Of a stretch of 64,000 nt of DNA, positions 18,081-30,625 are shown piece by piece (the stretch's first letter is position 1; each line of letters starts with the position of its first letter). The notes below the pieces were generated by a model. It ran no database searches. It was not told the DNA's origin and saw only the letters and a program-made list of their open reading frames with translations. Source of the DNA: Burkholderiaceae bacterium (GTDB lineage Bacteria > Pseudomonadota > Gammaproteobacteria > Burkholderiales > Burkholderiaceae); NCBI GenBank assembly GCA_021166835.1, contig JAJPEN010000026.1, positions 136,060 to 200,059 of the forward strand, written 5' to 3'. Both the position numbers and the translations under genes were made by a program.

Positions 18081-18116
18081 CGGGCCGCTGGCCGGCCGTG
18101 GCAGCGCAGCGGCCCG
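18081..18116. repeat. Perfect 10-bp inverted repeat between siderophore receptor and nirK-like gene
   Basis: CGGGCCGCTG (18081-18090) and CAGCGGCCCG (18107-18116) can form a 10-bp stem with a 16-nt loop. It lies just after the stop of the receptor gene on the minus strand and may end the tonB operon transcript. No T-tract follows, so it could instead stabilise the 3' end or be part of the nirK leader. Confidence 0.5.
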
Positions 18117-18127
18117 GAATGCGATCT

Positions 18128-20500
18128 TCAGAACGTGTAGGTGACCGTCGCCTGCAGCGTGCGCGGACGGCCCGGGATGTAGTGGCCGCGATAGAGGAAG
18201 TCCGCGTAGTGTTTGTCGGTGACGTTGAACAGGTTGAACCGGAAGACGATGTCGTTCATCGTGTATTCGGCCATCAGGTCGGCGGTGACGAAGCTCGGCG
18301 CCTCGATCCGGCTGCCTGCCGCCAGGCCCACCGGCTTGTCCTTGCTGCGCGCCGTGAGCCCGCCGCCCAGCCGCCACTGCGGCGCCAGCCGATACGTGGT
18401 CCACAGCGAGGCCGTATGTCGCGGCGTCAGTCCGGGGCGCGAGCCCTCGGGTTCGGCGCCGCCGGTGCCGGTCGATTCGTCCACCCTGGCGATCGGGATC
18501 CAGGAATAGGAAACGAAGACTTCCCACAGCGGCGTGATGCGCCCGGCGACGTCGAACTCGAGGCCCGCCGCGTGCCGCTTGCCCGACAGCACGTAATTGC
18601 ACGCGTTGACGGTGTCGGCGTCCCGGTTGCGCTCGTTGTACTTCGTCGAGTGGAACAGCGCGAAGCGCGTGGTGACGCGTCCGCTTTCGCTGTCGAGCTT
18701 CGCGCCGAGTTCGATGTTGCGGCTCTTCTCCGGATCCACCTTCGCGTTGCCGGCGTCGTACTGGTAGGTGTCGCCCGAGGTGTTGAACGAGGTGCCGTAC
18801 GACAGGTGGTACGACTGGTGCTCGGTCGGCTGGTACAGCACGCCGAAGCGGTTGCTGAGCAGCGAATCGGTGCGGCTGATGCGCGTCGCGGGCGTCACCG
18901 AGCAGGGGTTGTTCGCCTGGGAGGCCACCGAGATGTTGCGGTATTCGCCCTCGAAGCGGTCCCAGCGAAGCCCGCCGAGCAGCTTCCACGCCGGAGCGAC
19001 CTGCACCAGGTCCTGCACGTACGCGCCGAAAGCCTGCGCGTCGAAGGTGCGGTTGCGCGAGAGGCTGCGCAGCGACTCGGCGATCTTCGCGCCGTCGTCG
19101 GGGGTGCCCACCGTCGTCGTCGGCTTGGCCAGCGAGACTCCCGCAGGCACCGTGGCGGCGAAGTTCTCGAAGTCCTCGTCGGCGAAATCGACGCCGCTCT
19201 GCACCGAGTGCTTCAGGCCCCACCACTGGTGCTTGCCGCTGTAGTCGCTCTGCAGATAGCGGGTGTCCATGTTCATGATCTTGTTGTTCGTGCCGCGCGT
19301 GAGCACGGTGGCATCGCTGAACGTGTCGGAGGTGACGGCGAGCCTGCCCGGCTGCAGCGCGGCGTTGGCGAAGCGGATCGCGCTGGCGCGCTGGTCGCGC
19401 TCGTAGCGCGCCACGCGCACGGCGGTGCGCAGCTCGGCGTCGGTGTCGATGCGCCATAGATGGGTGAAGTTGCCCTGCGTCGTGCCGGTCTTCGCGTAGT
19501 CGCTCGCCATCCCGTAGTAGTTCTCCGGGTCGGTCGGCCACAGGTAGTCGCCGCCGCGCTTCGGTCCCGGCGTGAGCCAGGGCAGGCCGTAATGGATGCC
19601 GTTGTCGTTCTTCAGGTGATACAGGCCCACCTCGAACTCGTTGCGCGTGCCGATGCCCCAGCGGAACTTCGGCGCGATGCCGTACTTGTCGATGTCCACG
19701 CCGTACAGGTCCGCGCGGTTGACCATCGCGTTCAGCCGCAGCGCCGCGTTCTCCCCGGTCTTCAGGTTGAAGTCGCCCACCGTGCGCACGAAGTGTCCGC
19801 TGCCCAGCGTGACGGCCACCTCGTTCTGGTCGACCAGCACCGGGTGCTTGGTCACCTGGTTCACCGCGCCGCCCGTCGAGCCGCGCCCGAACAGCATCGA
19901 CGCCGACCCGCGCAGCACCTCGAGCCGGTCCCAGTCGAAGCTGTCGCGCTCGTAGAAGGCCGGATCACGCATGCCGTCGATGAAGATGTCGCCGGTCGAT
20001 TGCAGCGAGAAGCCGCGCAGCCGGATGTCTTCCTCGGCGCCTTCGGCCGCCTGGAAGCTGATGCCGGCGGTGTTCTTCAGCGCCTCCTTCAGCGTGTCGA
20101 GGTTGCGGTCGTCGATCAGCCGCTCGGTGACCACGGTGATCGACTGCGGGATGTCGCGCAGTTCCTGCTGCCCCTTGCCGATCGTCGTGGTGGTGGCGCG
20201 CAGCGACTCCTTGCCCGCAGCGGGTTCGGCCGTGCCCTGCGCACGCACCGCCGGCAGCACGGTCTCGGCGCCGGAAGCCGGCCGGATGCCGGTCGCCTCG
20301 CGCTGCCGCTGTTCGTCGGCCGCCTGCGCGGTCTCGGCAGCCGCCGGCTGCGTGCGTTCCGCGGCCAGCGGCTGAGCGACGGCGAAGCCGGCTGCCCCCA
20401 GGCCGGCGATCAGCGTGGTCAGCGACGACAGCGGCGCAATCGACGACCGCGACGCGCGCGCATCACGGCGAAAGCGGGCCATACGACGGGGTCGTTTCAT
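18128..20500 (-). CDS. TonB-dependent siderophore receptor (catecholate/ferrichrome-type)
   Basis: Outer-membrane beta-barrel that imports a ferric siderophore using TonB energy. Of 790 residues, the N-terminal signal ends near GFAVAQPLAAE. The plug domain (about 95-230) has IPQSITVVTERLI, DIRLRGFS and GRGSTGGAVNQVTK. The barrel ends with the outer-membrane C-terminal Phe (TLQATVTYTF). ATG at 20500 is preceded by AGGAAGGA at good spacing; a longer frame starting at 20554 lacks this. It is the last gene of the tonB-exbB-exbD operon, a typical Fur-regulated set. Similarity is to Fiu/FhuE-like receptors; the ligand is not determined. Confidence 0.92.
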   Translation of the reverse strand: MKRPRRMARFRRDARASRSSIAPLSSLTTLIAGLGAAGFAVAQPLAAERTQPAAAETAQAADEQRQREATGIRPASGAETVLPAVRAQGTAEPAAGKESLRATTTTIGKGQQELRDIPQSITVVTERLIDDRNLDTLKEALKNTAGISFQAAEGAEEDIRLRGFSLQSTGDIFIDGMRDPAFYERDSFDWDRLEVLRGSASMLFGRGSTGGAVNQVTKHPVLVDQNEVAVTLGSGHFVRTVGDFNLKTGENAALRLNAMVNRADLYGVDIDKYGIAPKFRWGIGTRNEFEVGLYHLKNDNGIHYGLPWLTPGPKRGGDYLWPTDPENYYGMASDYAKTGTTQGNFTHLWRIDTDAELRTAVRVARYERDQRASAIRFANAALQPGRLAVTSDTFSDATVLTRGTNNKIMNMDTRYLQSDYSGKHQWWGLKHSVQSGVDFADEDFENFAATVPAGVSLAKPTTTVGTPDDGAKIAESLRSLSRNRTFDAQAFGAYVQDLVQVAPAWKLLGGLRWDRFEGEYRNISVASQANNPCSVTPATRISRTDSLLSNRFGVLYQPTEHQSYHLSYGTSFNTSGDTYQYDAGNAKVDPEKSRNIELGAKLDSESGRVTTRFALFHSTKYNERNRDADTVNACNYVLSGKRHAAGLEFDVAGRITPLWEVFVSYSWIPIARVDESTGTGGAEPEGSRPGLTPRHTASLWTTYRLAPQWRLGGGLTARSKDKPVGLAAGSRIEAPSFVTADLMAEYTMNDIVFRFNLFNVTDKHYADFLYRGHYIPGRPRTLQATVTYTF

Positions 20501-20576
20501 TCTTTTTCCTTCCTTTGAGAAAACCGGCAATGAAGAAACCGCGCCGGGATGCACGGGCTCCCGGCGCGCTCACGCG

Positions 20577-20996
20577 TCAGCGTGTCTCCGGTTCGCTGAC
20601 GAAACCGATGCGGCCCAGTCCGGCCTTCGCCGCATCGGCGAGCGTTTCGGCCACCGCGCGATAGGCAACCGACTGGTCGGCCCGCAGATGGATCTCCGGC
20701 TGCGGCTCCTGCTGGCCGCGGGCGAGAAAGCGTTGCGCGGCCTCCTCCCGGCTGACCGGCTCGCCGTTCCAGAAGCGCATCCCGCTCGCGTCGATCGCGA
20801 AATCGATCCGCTCGGGCTCCACGCGATTCACCTGCGAGTCGGCCTTCGGAAGCTCCAGGCGCACCGCGTGCGTGAGCAGCGGCGCCGTGACGATGAAGAT
20901 GACGAGCAGCACCAGCATCACGTCGATCAGCGGCACCATGTTGATGTCGGCCATCGGCGCGGAACCGTTCCTGCGGTCGAAGGAAGCGAAAGCCAT
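20577..20996 (-). CDS. exbD: Biopolymer transport protein ExbD
   Basis: Inner-membrane component of the ExbB-ExbD proton-driven motor that energises TonB. 139 residues: a short cytoplasmic N-terminus, one membrane span (about 20-42) with the essential Asp in NMVPLIDVMLVLLVIF, then a periplasmic domain. It sits between exbB (18 bases upstream) and the siderophore receptor gene (76 bases downstream). Confidence 0.95.
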   Translation of the reverse strand: MAFASFDRRNGSAPMADINMVPLIDVMLVLLVIFIVTAPLLTHAVRLELPKADSQVNRVEPERIDFAIDASGMRFWNGEPVSREEAAQRFLARGQQEPQPEIHLRADQSVAYRAVAETLADAAKAGLGRIGFVSEPETR

Positions 20997-21014
20997 CGTC
21001 GTGCCCCTTGCGCT

Positions 21015-21767
21015 TCAGGCGTGCCGGGCGGCGGGCCGCAGCGCGTGCACCGAATCGTTGGCCTCGCGCGCGCCCGCGTGCAGCGCCTGGCCCATCGACA
21101 GGAAGGTGAGCAGCTCGAAGGCGAAAGCGTCGAGCCTGCCGTTCAGCACCCGGTTGCCGCGCGAGAACGCGTTGTAGGCGACCACCGCCGGCACCGCGAC
21201 GGCCAGCCCGATGCCGGTCATGATCAGCGCCTCGCCGACCGGGCCGGCGACCTTGTCCAGCGTCCCCGAGCCGGAAATGCCGATCGCCACCAGCGCGTGA
21301 TAGACGCCCCAGACGGTGCCGAACAGTCCGACGAAAGGAGCGGTCGAGCCGATCGTGGCCAGCGTCGTCAGGCCGTTTTCGAGCCGGGTGTTCTCCTCGT
21401 CGAGCACCTTCTTGATCGTGCGCGTGACGAAGTCCTGCGCGCTGCCCGCCTCGGAGAGCTTGGCCGCGCCGTAGCGCGCGTGATGCGCTCGCGCGTTGAT
21501 CGCGTGCGCGGTGAGATGGGAGAACGGATCGCGCGCGCCGTGCGTGAGGATCTCGGCATTCACCTCGTCGAGCGAACGCGCGTTCCAGAACAGGTGCAGG
21601 AACTGCTCGCCCCGGCGCGAGCGGATCATCTGCGACAGCCCCTTGAGGGCGATCAGCACCCAGGAGATCACCGACATGGCGACCAGGATCCACAGCAGGG
21701 CCCGGCCGATCGCGTCGGTCTGGGCGTAGAAATGGGCGAAGCCCAACGTGGTCTGCGGTTCGGGCAC
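21015..21767 (-). CDS. exbB: Biopolymer transport protein ExbB (MotA/TolQ/ExbB family)
   Basis: Inner-membrane proton-channel subunit of the TonB motor; 250 residues with three membrane spans (about 15-35, 130-155 and 175-195). The family segment TIGSTAPFVGLFGTVWG and the span GEALIMTGIGLAVAVPAVVA are present. The open frame runs upstream through tonB; GTG at 21767 is chosen because GAGGAA lies 7 bases before it. It starts 14 bases after the tonB stop. Confidence 0.93.
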   Translation of the reverse strand: MPEPQTTLGFAHFYAQTDAIGRALLWILVAMSVISWVLIALKGLSQMIRSRRGEQFLHLFWNARSLDEVNAEILTHGARDPFSHLTAHAINARAHHARYGAAKLSEAGSAQDFVTRTIKKVLDEENTRLENGLTTLATIGSTAPFVGLFGTVWGVYHALVAIGISGSGTLDKVAGPVGEALIMTGIGLAVAVPAVVAYNAFSRGNRVLNGRLDAFAFELLTFLSMGQALHAGAREANDSVHALRPAARHA

Positions 21768-21781
21768 GGCTCGGTTCCTCC

Positions 21782-22549
21782 TCAATTCCTCAATTCGAAG
21801 ATCATCGGCATCACGACCCAGAACGGCATCGGCACGCCGTTCTGCATGTAGGGCACGAAGCGCGTCGCGCGCGCGGTGGCGAGCGCGGACTCGTCCAGCC
21901 GCGGATAGCCGGACGAACGCGCCACCTGCGTCTCGCGCGGAAAGCCCAGCGCATCGACGAGCACGCGCACGTCGACGCGCCCCCGCTCCTGAAGCCGGCG
22001 CGAGAGCGCCGGGTAATTCAGCACCGGCGGCGCCAGATAGGAGACCGAGCGGATCGACATCTCCTTCGGCGCCGACGGCGGGGGCGGCGCCGCGGGCTCG
22101 GCGGGCGCAGCGGACGTGTTCTCGGCGACGGGGGCGACGGGCGCGGGCAGCGCCTGGCGGGGTTCCGGCTGCGGCTCCGCCTGCGCCACCGGCGCGGGCT
22201 TCGGCGCCGGCGGGGGTGGTGCGACGTAGGCCGACTTCGGCTTCGCCGGCTCGGGCTTCACCGTGACCACCGGCTTCGGAGGCGGCGTCTTCACCGGCTC
22301 CGGCGGCGCGGGTTGCGGAGGCGGCGTCTGCACCGGCTCGGCAGGAGCGGGCGGCGGAGGCGGCGCGGCTTCGCGCTTCGGCGGCGCCGGCGGAACGAGG
22401 AAGTCGACCAGGATCGGCCTGACTTCGCCAACCGCCTCGCGCGCGGTGCGCACCTGCAGCAGCGCCCACAGGACCAGCGCATGCAGCGCGATCATCGAAA
22501 ACGCCACGGCACGACGCGCCGCCGGGCGGAGCGGCTCGATCTCGGACAT
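21782..22549 (-). CDS. tonB: Energy transducer TonB
   Basis: Periplasm-spanning protein that passes ExbBD energy to outer-membrane receptors. 255 residues: one N-terminal membrane anchor (about 15-35), a long Pro/Lys/Glu-rich spacer (about 50-155) and a C-terminal TonB domain with YPALSRRLQERGRVDVRV and a conserved YPRLDESAL segment. The longer open frame runs into the tRNA gene, so ATG at 22549 (MSEIEPLRPA) is the start. A Fur-box-like sequence lies 20 bases upstream, supporting iron control of the whole tonB-exbB-exbD-receptor operon. Confidence 0.93.
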   Translation of the reverse strand: MSEIEPLRPAARRAVAFSMIALHALVLWALLQVRTAREAVGEVRPILVDFLVPPAPPKREAAPPPPPAPAEPVQTPPPQPAPPEPVKTPPPKPVVTVKPEPAKPKSAYVAPPPPAPKPAPVAQAEPQPEPRQALPAPVAPVAENTSAAPAEPAAPPPPSAPKEMSIRSVSYLAPPVLNYPALSRRLQERGRVDVRVLVDALGFPRETQVARSSGYPRLDESALATARATRFVPYMQNGVPMPFWVVMPMIFELRN

Positions 22550-22568
22550 AGGGGCGGACGATAATCTA

Positions 22569-22587
22569 AATGAGAAGCGTTCGCAAG
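22569..22587 (-). promoter_or_regulatory. Candidate Fur box upstream of tonB
   Basis: The plus-strand sequence AATGAGAAGCGTTCGCAAG matches a palindromic AATGAGAAT-N-ATTCTCATT type Fur site at 14 of 19 positions by eye. An overlapping GATAAT element starts at 22559. The location, 20-38 bases before the tonB start, fits a promoter operator. The palindrome's right half is degraded, so confidence is moderate. Confidence 0.5.
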
Positions 22588-22656
22588 GAACTGGGCAATG
22601 CCTTGCGCAGCTTCGTACGGCGGGAATCCGTTTAGACTCACGACCTGCGCAGCCCG

Positions 22657-22744
22657 GCCGGCGTGGCGAAACTGGTATACGCAGGGGACTCAAAATCCCC
22701 CGGGCTAATCACCCGTGTCGGTTCGACTCCGACCGCCGGCACCA
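22657..22744 (+). tRNA. tRNA-Leu (anticodon CAA)
   Basis: A full cloverleaf can be folded: acceptor GCCGGCG pairs with CGCCGGC before discriminator A and an encoded CCA (22742-22744). The anticodon stem is GGGGA/TCCCC with loop CTCAAAA, giving anticodon CAA, which reads UUG. A long variable arm (CGGGCTAATCACCCG) marks it as a class II leucine tRNA. The T loop is GTTCGACTC. A -10-like TTTAGACT lies about 20 bases upstream. Confidence 0.97.
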
Positions 22745-22815
22745 TCGCGCGCGAAGTGCGCGGCGCGGACAGGGGCAAGCGCGAGGCAGGCGCCGGCCCG
22801 GCGCGAACATGGGCG

Positions 22816-26949
<4,134 letters not shown>

Positions 26950-27011
26950 GGACTCGCGCCCGAATTCCCGGTGTAGACTTCCCCCGCCGTTGCGCAGAAA
27001 GCGAAATAAAG

Positions 27012-27030
27012 CCCCTGTAACTTACTGGGG
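27012..27030. repeat. Near-perfect 9+9 inverted repeat downstream of tgt
   Basis: CCCCTGTAA (27012-27020) and TTACTGGGG (27022-27030) are inverted copies with one mismatch and a one-base centre. It may be an operator or the tgt transcript end; there is no T-tract. Confidence 0.6.
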
Positions 27031-27136
27031 TATTGCCCTCTCCCGAGGGGCCTGACGAAGCAAACTTCGCTCGCTGCACCGAATTACGTGTTTCCACCTA
27101 TTGACGTTTCGGCGCACAATACGCCCCGGAGGAAAA

Positions 27137-27224
27137 CGAACAGAAGGGGAGCACGAACCGAAGAGGAACACGAACCGAAGGGGGAGCACGAACCGAAAGG
27201 GGAGCCCGAACCGAAAGGGGAGCA
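27137..27224. repeat. Five-copy tandem repeat, 17-18 bp unit
   Basis: Units close to CGAACCGAAAGGGGAGCA begin at 27137, 27154, 27171, 27189 and 27207; the first two are 17 nt, the others 18 nt. The purine-rich strand is the plus strand. The array lies about 200 bases upstream of the acyltransferase start. Confidence 0.9.
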
Positions 27225-27424
27225 TTCCTCGCCGAATCGCGCGGCGGATCATTTCGCCGATCCTGCGTGTCGATCCGGTTCTTTCCCGCGAATCTCTTGA
27301 AGCACAACGGCCCCCGGGAGCGACGCCCCGCCGGCCGATCCATTCCTGTCGTCGCCGCCCGCGCGGCCGGCTGCAGGCCTCATCCGATGAGCGCGATTTG
27401 CGCAACACCTGAGGGCCCAGACCG

Positions 27425-28240
27425 ATGCTTTATCCGATCCTGCCCCACGCTCTCGGCCCGACCCGGCTCACGTCGCGGTTCGGCGGTGATTTCTTCGACC
27501 GCTTCTCGCTCGAACTCGCCACGAGCGACGAACTGAGAACCGAGAGCTACCGGCTTCGCCACCGCATCTACGTGGAGGAACTGAAGTACGAACGTGCGGA
27601 AGACTTCCCCCATGGCGTCGAATTCGATGCCTACGACCGGCGATCGCTCGCCGTGCTGCTGCGCCATAGGGCAAGTCGTCGCTTCATCGGTTGCGTGCGA
27701 CTCATCATCGCCGACCCCAAGGACGCCAGCCGACCCTTCCCGTTCGAACTCGCCGCCGTCGACGGCATCGCGCGTTCGGCCACCTTCCGCGATACGCCGC
27801 GCGAGTGCATCGGCGAAGTTTCGCGCCTGGCGGTGATACGCGAGTTCCGCCGCAGGAAGGTCGACCGCGACCCGGCGCTCTACTCGCTACAGGATCTCAC
27901 GCTCGATCCTTCCGACCCGCGCCGGCACAACAACCTGCCGCCCGCGCTCGGACTGATCTTCTCGGCGGCCTGGCTGGGCATCGAAATAGGCCTGGACGCC
28001 GTATTCGTGATCATGGAACTGCGCCTGGCGAGGCTGTTGCGCTCGCTGGGGCTCGTGTTCACGCAGGTGGCCGAGCCGATCGAATACCGCGGCCTGCGCG
28101 CGCCTTTCGAGATCCGCCGTGAGGCGCTGCTGGGCGATCTCGCCCCGCCCCTGCGCGGCGTTCTGAATCTGGTGCGCGAGCGCATGCTTGCGCTCACTTC
28201 CGTGGAAGTGGCGAACGCCCGGATCTCCGTCGAGCATTGA
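27425..28240 (+). CDS. PEP-CTERM/exosortase system-associated acyltransferase (FeeM/autoinducer-synthase-like fold)
   Basis: Predicted GNAT/N-acyl amino acid synthase-like enzyme of 271 residues. The start region (residues 30-60: TESYRLRHRIYVEELKYE, then FDAYDRRSLAVLLRH) and the ECIGEVSRLAVIREFRRRK segment match the acyltransferase family that travels with exosortase (EpsH/XrtA) clusters. The biochemical product is not established for the family; N-acyl amino acids are one proposal. No exosortase or PEP-CTERM substrate gene is visible in this window. It sits alone between tgt and yajC, with a poorly defined promoter. Confidence 0.8.
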   Translation: MLYPILPHALGPTRLTSRFGGDFFDRFSLELATSDELRTESYRLRHRIYVEELKYERAEDFPHGVEFDAYDRRSLAVLLRHRASRRFIGCVRLIIADPKDASRPFPFELAAVDGIARSATFRDTPRECIGEVSRLAVIREFRRRKVDRDPALYSLQDLTLDPSDPRRHNNLPPALGLIFSAAWLGIEIGLDAVFVIMELRLARLLRSLGLVFTQVAEPIEYRGLRAPFEIRREALLGDLAPPLRGVLNLVRERMLALTSVEVANARISVEH

Positions 28241-28309
28241 AACAAAAGCGTCGATCACGGCAGGGGTAAACGCAAGCCGCGTGCCTGCCGCGTTCCCGGA
28301 GGGCGCCGT

Positions 28310-28318
28310 TGCTATAAT
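28310..28318 (+). promoter_or_regulatory. Extended -10 promoter for yajC-secD-secF
   Basis: TGCTATAAT combines the TGn extension with a perfect -10 hexamer at 28313-28318. No good -35 is seen at 17 bases, which extended -10 promoters tolerate. The predicted start point near 28325 leaves a 20-base leader containing GGAG (28334-28337). Confidence 0.65.
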
Positions 28319-28344
28319 TCGCGGCTCACTTCCGGAGATGCCTC

Positions 28345-28692
28345 GTGCTCATCTCGCCAGCCTACGCCCAGTCCGCTGGCTCGACCGAACAGCAGATCGT
28401 CGGCTTCCTGCCGATCATCCTGATGTTCGTCGTGCTGTATTTCCTGATGATCCGACCGCAGATGAAGCGCGCGAAAGAGCACAAGACGATGCTCGAGGCG
28501 CTCAAGCGCGGCGACGAGGTCGTCACCTCAGGCGGGCTGATCGGCCGTGTCACCAAGGTCGGCGAGAGCTACGTCACCATCGAGGTCGCGCGCACCCCCG
28601 AGGGCAAGGGCGGCGACGCTCCCATCGAGATGAACTTCCAGAAGACGGCGGTGCAGACCCTGCTGCCCAACGGAACGATCAAGGCGATCTGA
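28345..28692 (+). CDS. yajC: Preprotein translocase subunit YajC
   Basis: Small inner-membrane accessory of the SecDF complex. 115 residues: a hydrophobic N-terminal span (about 18-38, IVGFLPIILMFVVLYFLMIRPQ) and a cytosolic domain with GDEVVTSGGLIGRVTKV. GTG at 28345 has GGAG 7 bases upstream. secD follows 44 bases downstream. Confidence 0.96.
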   Translation: MLISPAYAQSAGSTEQQIVGFLPIILMFVVLYFLMIRPQMKRAKEHKTMLEALKRGDEVVTSGGLIGRVTKVGESYVTIEVARTPEGKGGDAPIEMNFQKTAVQTLLPNGTIKAI

Positions 28693-28736
28693 ACGCGTGA
28701 ACGAAGCCCGCGTTCCAGGCGTCTGAGCGGAGCCCC

Positions 28737-30614
28737 ATGAACCGCTATCCGGTCTGGAAATACGTCATCCTGGCGCTGTCGCTGGTCTTCGGCCTGCTGT
28801 ACACGCTGCCGAACTTCTTCGGGGAAGCGCCGGCCATCCAGGTCTCCAGCGCCAAGGCCACGCAGAAGATCGACGACTCGATGGTCGGCCGGGTCGGCGA
28901 CATCCTCTCGAAGGCGGGCATCGAGAGCACGGGCCTGTTCTTCGACGGCAACTCGGTGAAGGCGCGCTTCGCCAGCACCGACCTGCAACTGCGCGCCAAG
29001 GACACGGTCGCGCGCGCGCTGAACCCCGATCCCGAAGACCCGTCGTGGATCGTCGCGCTGAACCTGCTGTCCGACACGCCGCGCTGGCTCACGGCGCTGC
29101 ATGCGCTGCCGATGTACCTGGGCCTGGACCTGCGCGGCGGCGTCCACTTCCTGCTGCAGGTCGACATGAAGGAGGCGCTCGCCAAGCGCATGGACGGACT
29201 GGCGAGCGACATCCGCACGCAGCTGCGCGACCGCAACATCCGCCATGCCGGCATCGATCGCGTCGGCGACACGATCGAAATCCGCTTCCGCGACGCCGAA
29301 ACGCGCGAGCGGGCGCGCGCCGTGATTGCCGACACCTCGCCCGAGCTGGCGCTCACCCCCAGCGACAGCGGCGAGCCGAAGCTCGTCGCGCGCTTTCGCG
29401 AAGATGCCGCGGCTCGCGTGCAGCAGAACGCCGTCCATCAGAACATCACCACGCTGAGCAACCGCATCAACGAGCTGGGCGTCTCCGAACCGGTGATCCA
29501 GCAGCAGGGCCCCGACCGCGTCGTCGTGCAGCTGCCCGGCGTGCAGGACACCGCGAAGGCGAAAGACATCCTCGGGCGCACCGCCACGCTCGAAGTGCAC
29601 ATGGTGTGCGAGTCGCCCGAAGAGCTGAGCGCGCTGGCCGCCGGCACCGTTCCCTTCGGCTGCGAACGCTTCACCGAGCGCGGCGGGCAGCCGATCCTGC
29701 TGCGCAAGCAGGTGATCCTCACCGGCGCGAACCTGAACGACGCGCAGGCCGGTTTCGACGGCCAGACGCACGAGCCGGCCGTGCACCTGACGCTCGACGC
29801 GAAAGGCGCGCGCATCTTCCGCGACGTCACGCGCGAGAACATCGGCCGGCGCATGGCCATCGTCCTCGTCGAGCGCGGCAAGGGCGAGGTGGTCACCGCG
29901 CCGGTCATCCGCAGCGAGATCGCCGGCGGACGCGTGCAGATCTCCGGCAGCATGACCACGCAGGAGGCCAACGACGTCGCGCTGCTGCTGCGCGCGGGCT
30001 CGCTCGCCGCGCCGATGGAGATCATCGAGGAGCGCACGATCGGCCCGAGCCTGGGCGCCGACAACATCCGCCAGGGCTTCCACTCCACGCTGTGGGGTTT
30101 CGTGACGATCGCCGTCTTCATGGTCTTCTACTACCATTTCTTCGGCCTGGTCTCGGCGATCGCGCTGTCGGTGAACCTGCTGCTGCTGATCGCGCTGCTG
30201 TCGCTGCTGCAGGCCACGCTCACGCTGCCCGGCATCGCGGCCATCGCGCTCACGCTCGGCATGGCGATCGACGCCAACGTGCTGATCAACGAGCGCGTGC
30301 GCGAGGAGCTGCGCAACGGCGCCACGCCGCAGGCGGCGATCTCCGCCGGCTACGAGCACGCGTGGGCCACCATCCTCGACTCGAACGTCACGTCGATGAT
30401 CGCCGGCGTCGCGCTGCTCATCTTCGGGTCGGGGCCGGTGCGCGGCTTCGCCGTCGTGCACGTGCTGGGCCTGCTCACGTCGATGTTCTCGGCCGTGTTC
30501 TTCTCGCGCGGGCTGGTCAACCTCTGGTACGGGCGCCGGCGCAAGCTCGCGAAGGTTTCGGTCGGGCAGGTGTGGAAGCCGGGCGCCGCCCGGCCGTCGG
30601 CGCGCCACGGCTGA
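28737..30614 (+). CDS. secD: Protein translocase subunit SecD
   Basis: Inner-membrane RND-family motor that pulls secreted proteins across using proton motive force. 625 residues: first span (about 8-27), large periplasmic P1 domain with the conserved GLDLRGGVHFLLQVD, then five clustered spans from about residue 450, including GMAIDANVLINERVREEL (conserved Asp). It ends 11 bases before secF. Confidence 0.97.
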   Translation: MNRYPVWKYVILALSLVFGLLYTLPNFFGEAPAIQVSSAKATQKIDDSMVGRVGDILSKAGIESTGLFFDGNSVKARFASTDLQLRAKDTVARALNPDPEDPSWIVALNLLSDTPRWLTALHALPMYLGLDLRGGVHFLLQVDMKEALAKRMDGLASDIRTQLRDRNIRHAGIDRVGDTIEIRFRDAETRERARAVIADTSPELALTPSDSGEPKLVARFREDAAARVQQNAVHQNITTLSNRINELGVSEPVIQQQGPDRVVVQLPGVQDTAKAKDILGRTATLEVHMVCESPEELSALAAGTVPFGCERFTERGGQPILLRKQVILTGANLNDAQAGFDGQTHEPAVHLTLDAKGARIFRDVTRENIGRRMAIVLVERGKGEVVTAPVIRSEIAGGRVQISGSMTTQEANDVALLLRAGSLAAPMEIIEERTIGPSLGADNIRQGFHSTLWGFVTIAVFMVFYYHFFGLVSAIALSVNLLLLIALLSLLQATLTLPGIAAIALTLGMAIDANVLINERVREELRNGATPQAAISAGYEHAWATILDSNVTSMIAGVALLIFGSGPVRGFAVVHVLGLLTSMFSAVFFSRGLVNLWYGRRRKLAKVSVGQVWKPGAARPSARHG

Positions 30615-30625
30615 AGGATCGAACG

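Larger units (their letters stand above)
26950..27424. other. 475-base intergenic region with inverted and tandem repeats
   Basis: No convincing protein gene is seen. It contains a near-palindrome (27012-27030), a short CCTC-TCCC-GAGG hairpin just after it, and a five-copy 17/18-bp tandem array (27137-27224). A short open frame (27088-27300) over the array would give HEPKGE hexapeptide repeats, but it has no ribosome site, changes phase where the units are 17 nt, and is not called. It is the only long gap between tgt and yajC. Confidence 0.7.

Noticed and set aside
18003..18127. Possible FNR or NO-responsive site before the nirK-like fusion
   Set aside because: No TTGAT-N4-ATCAA or similar dyad was found; only the CGGGCCGCTG inverted repeat is present.
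22657..22815. Start of the GH15 gene inside the tRNA
   Set aside because: The frame is open through tRNA-Leu, but translation from within a structural RNA is implausible; starts after the tRNA are preferred.
27088..27300. Small open frame encoding HEPKGE repeats
   Set aside because: No ribosome site; the repeat units change length from 17 to 18 nt, which breaks phase. Treated as a non-coding repeat.
26950..27424. Sigma-54 promoter before the acyltransferase gene
   Set aside because: No GG-N10-GC element of the TGGCAC-N5-TTGC type was seen.
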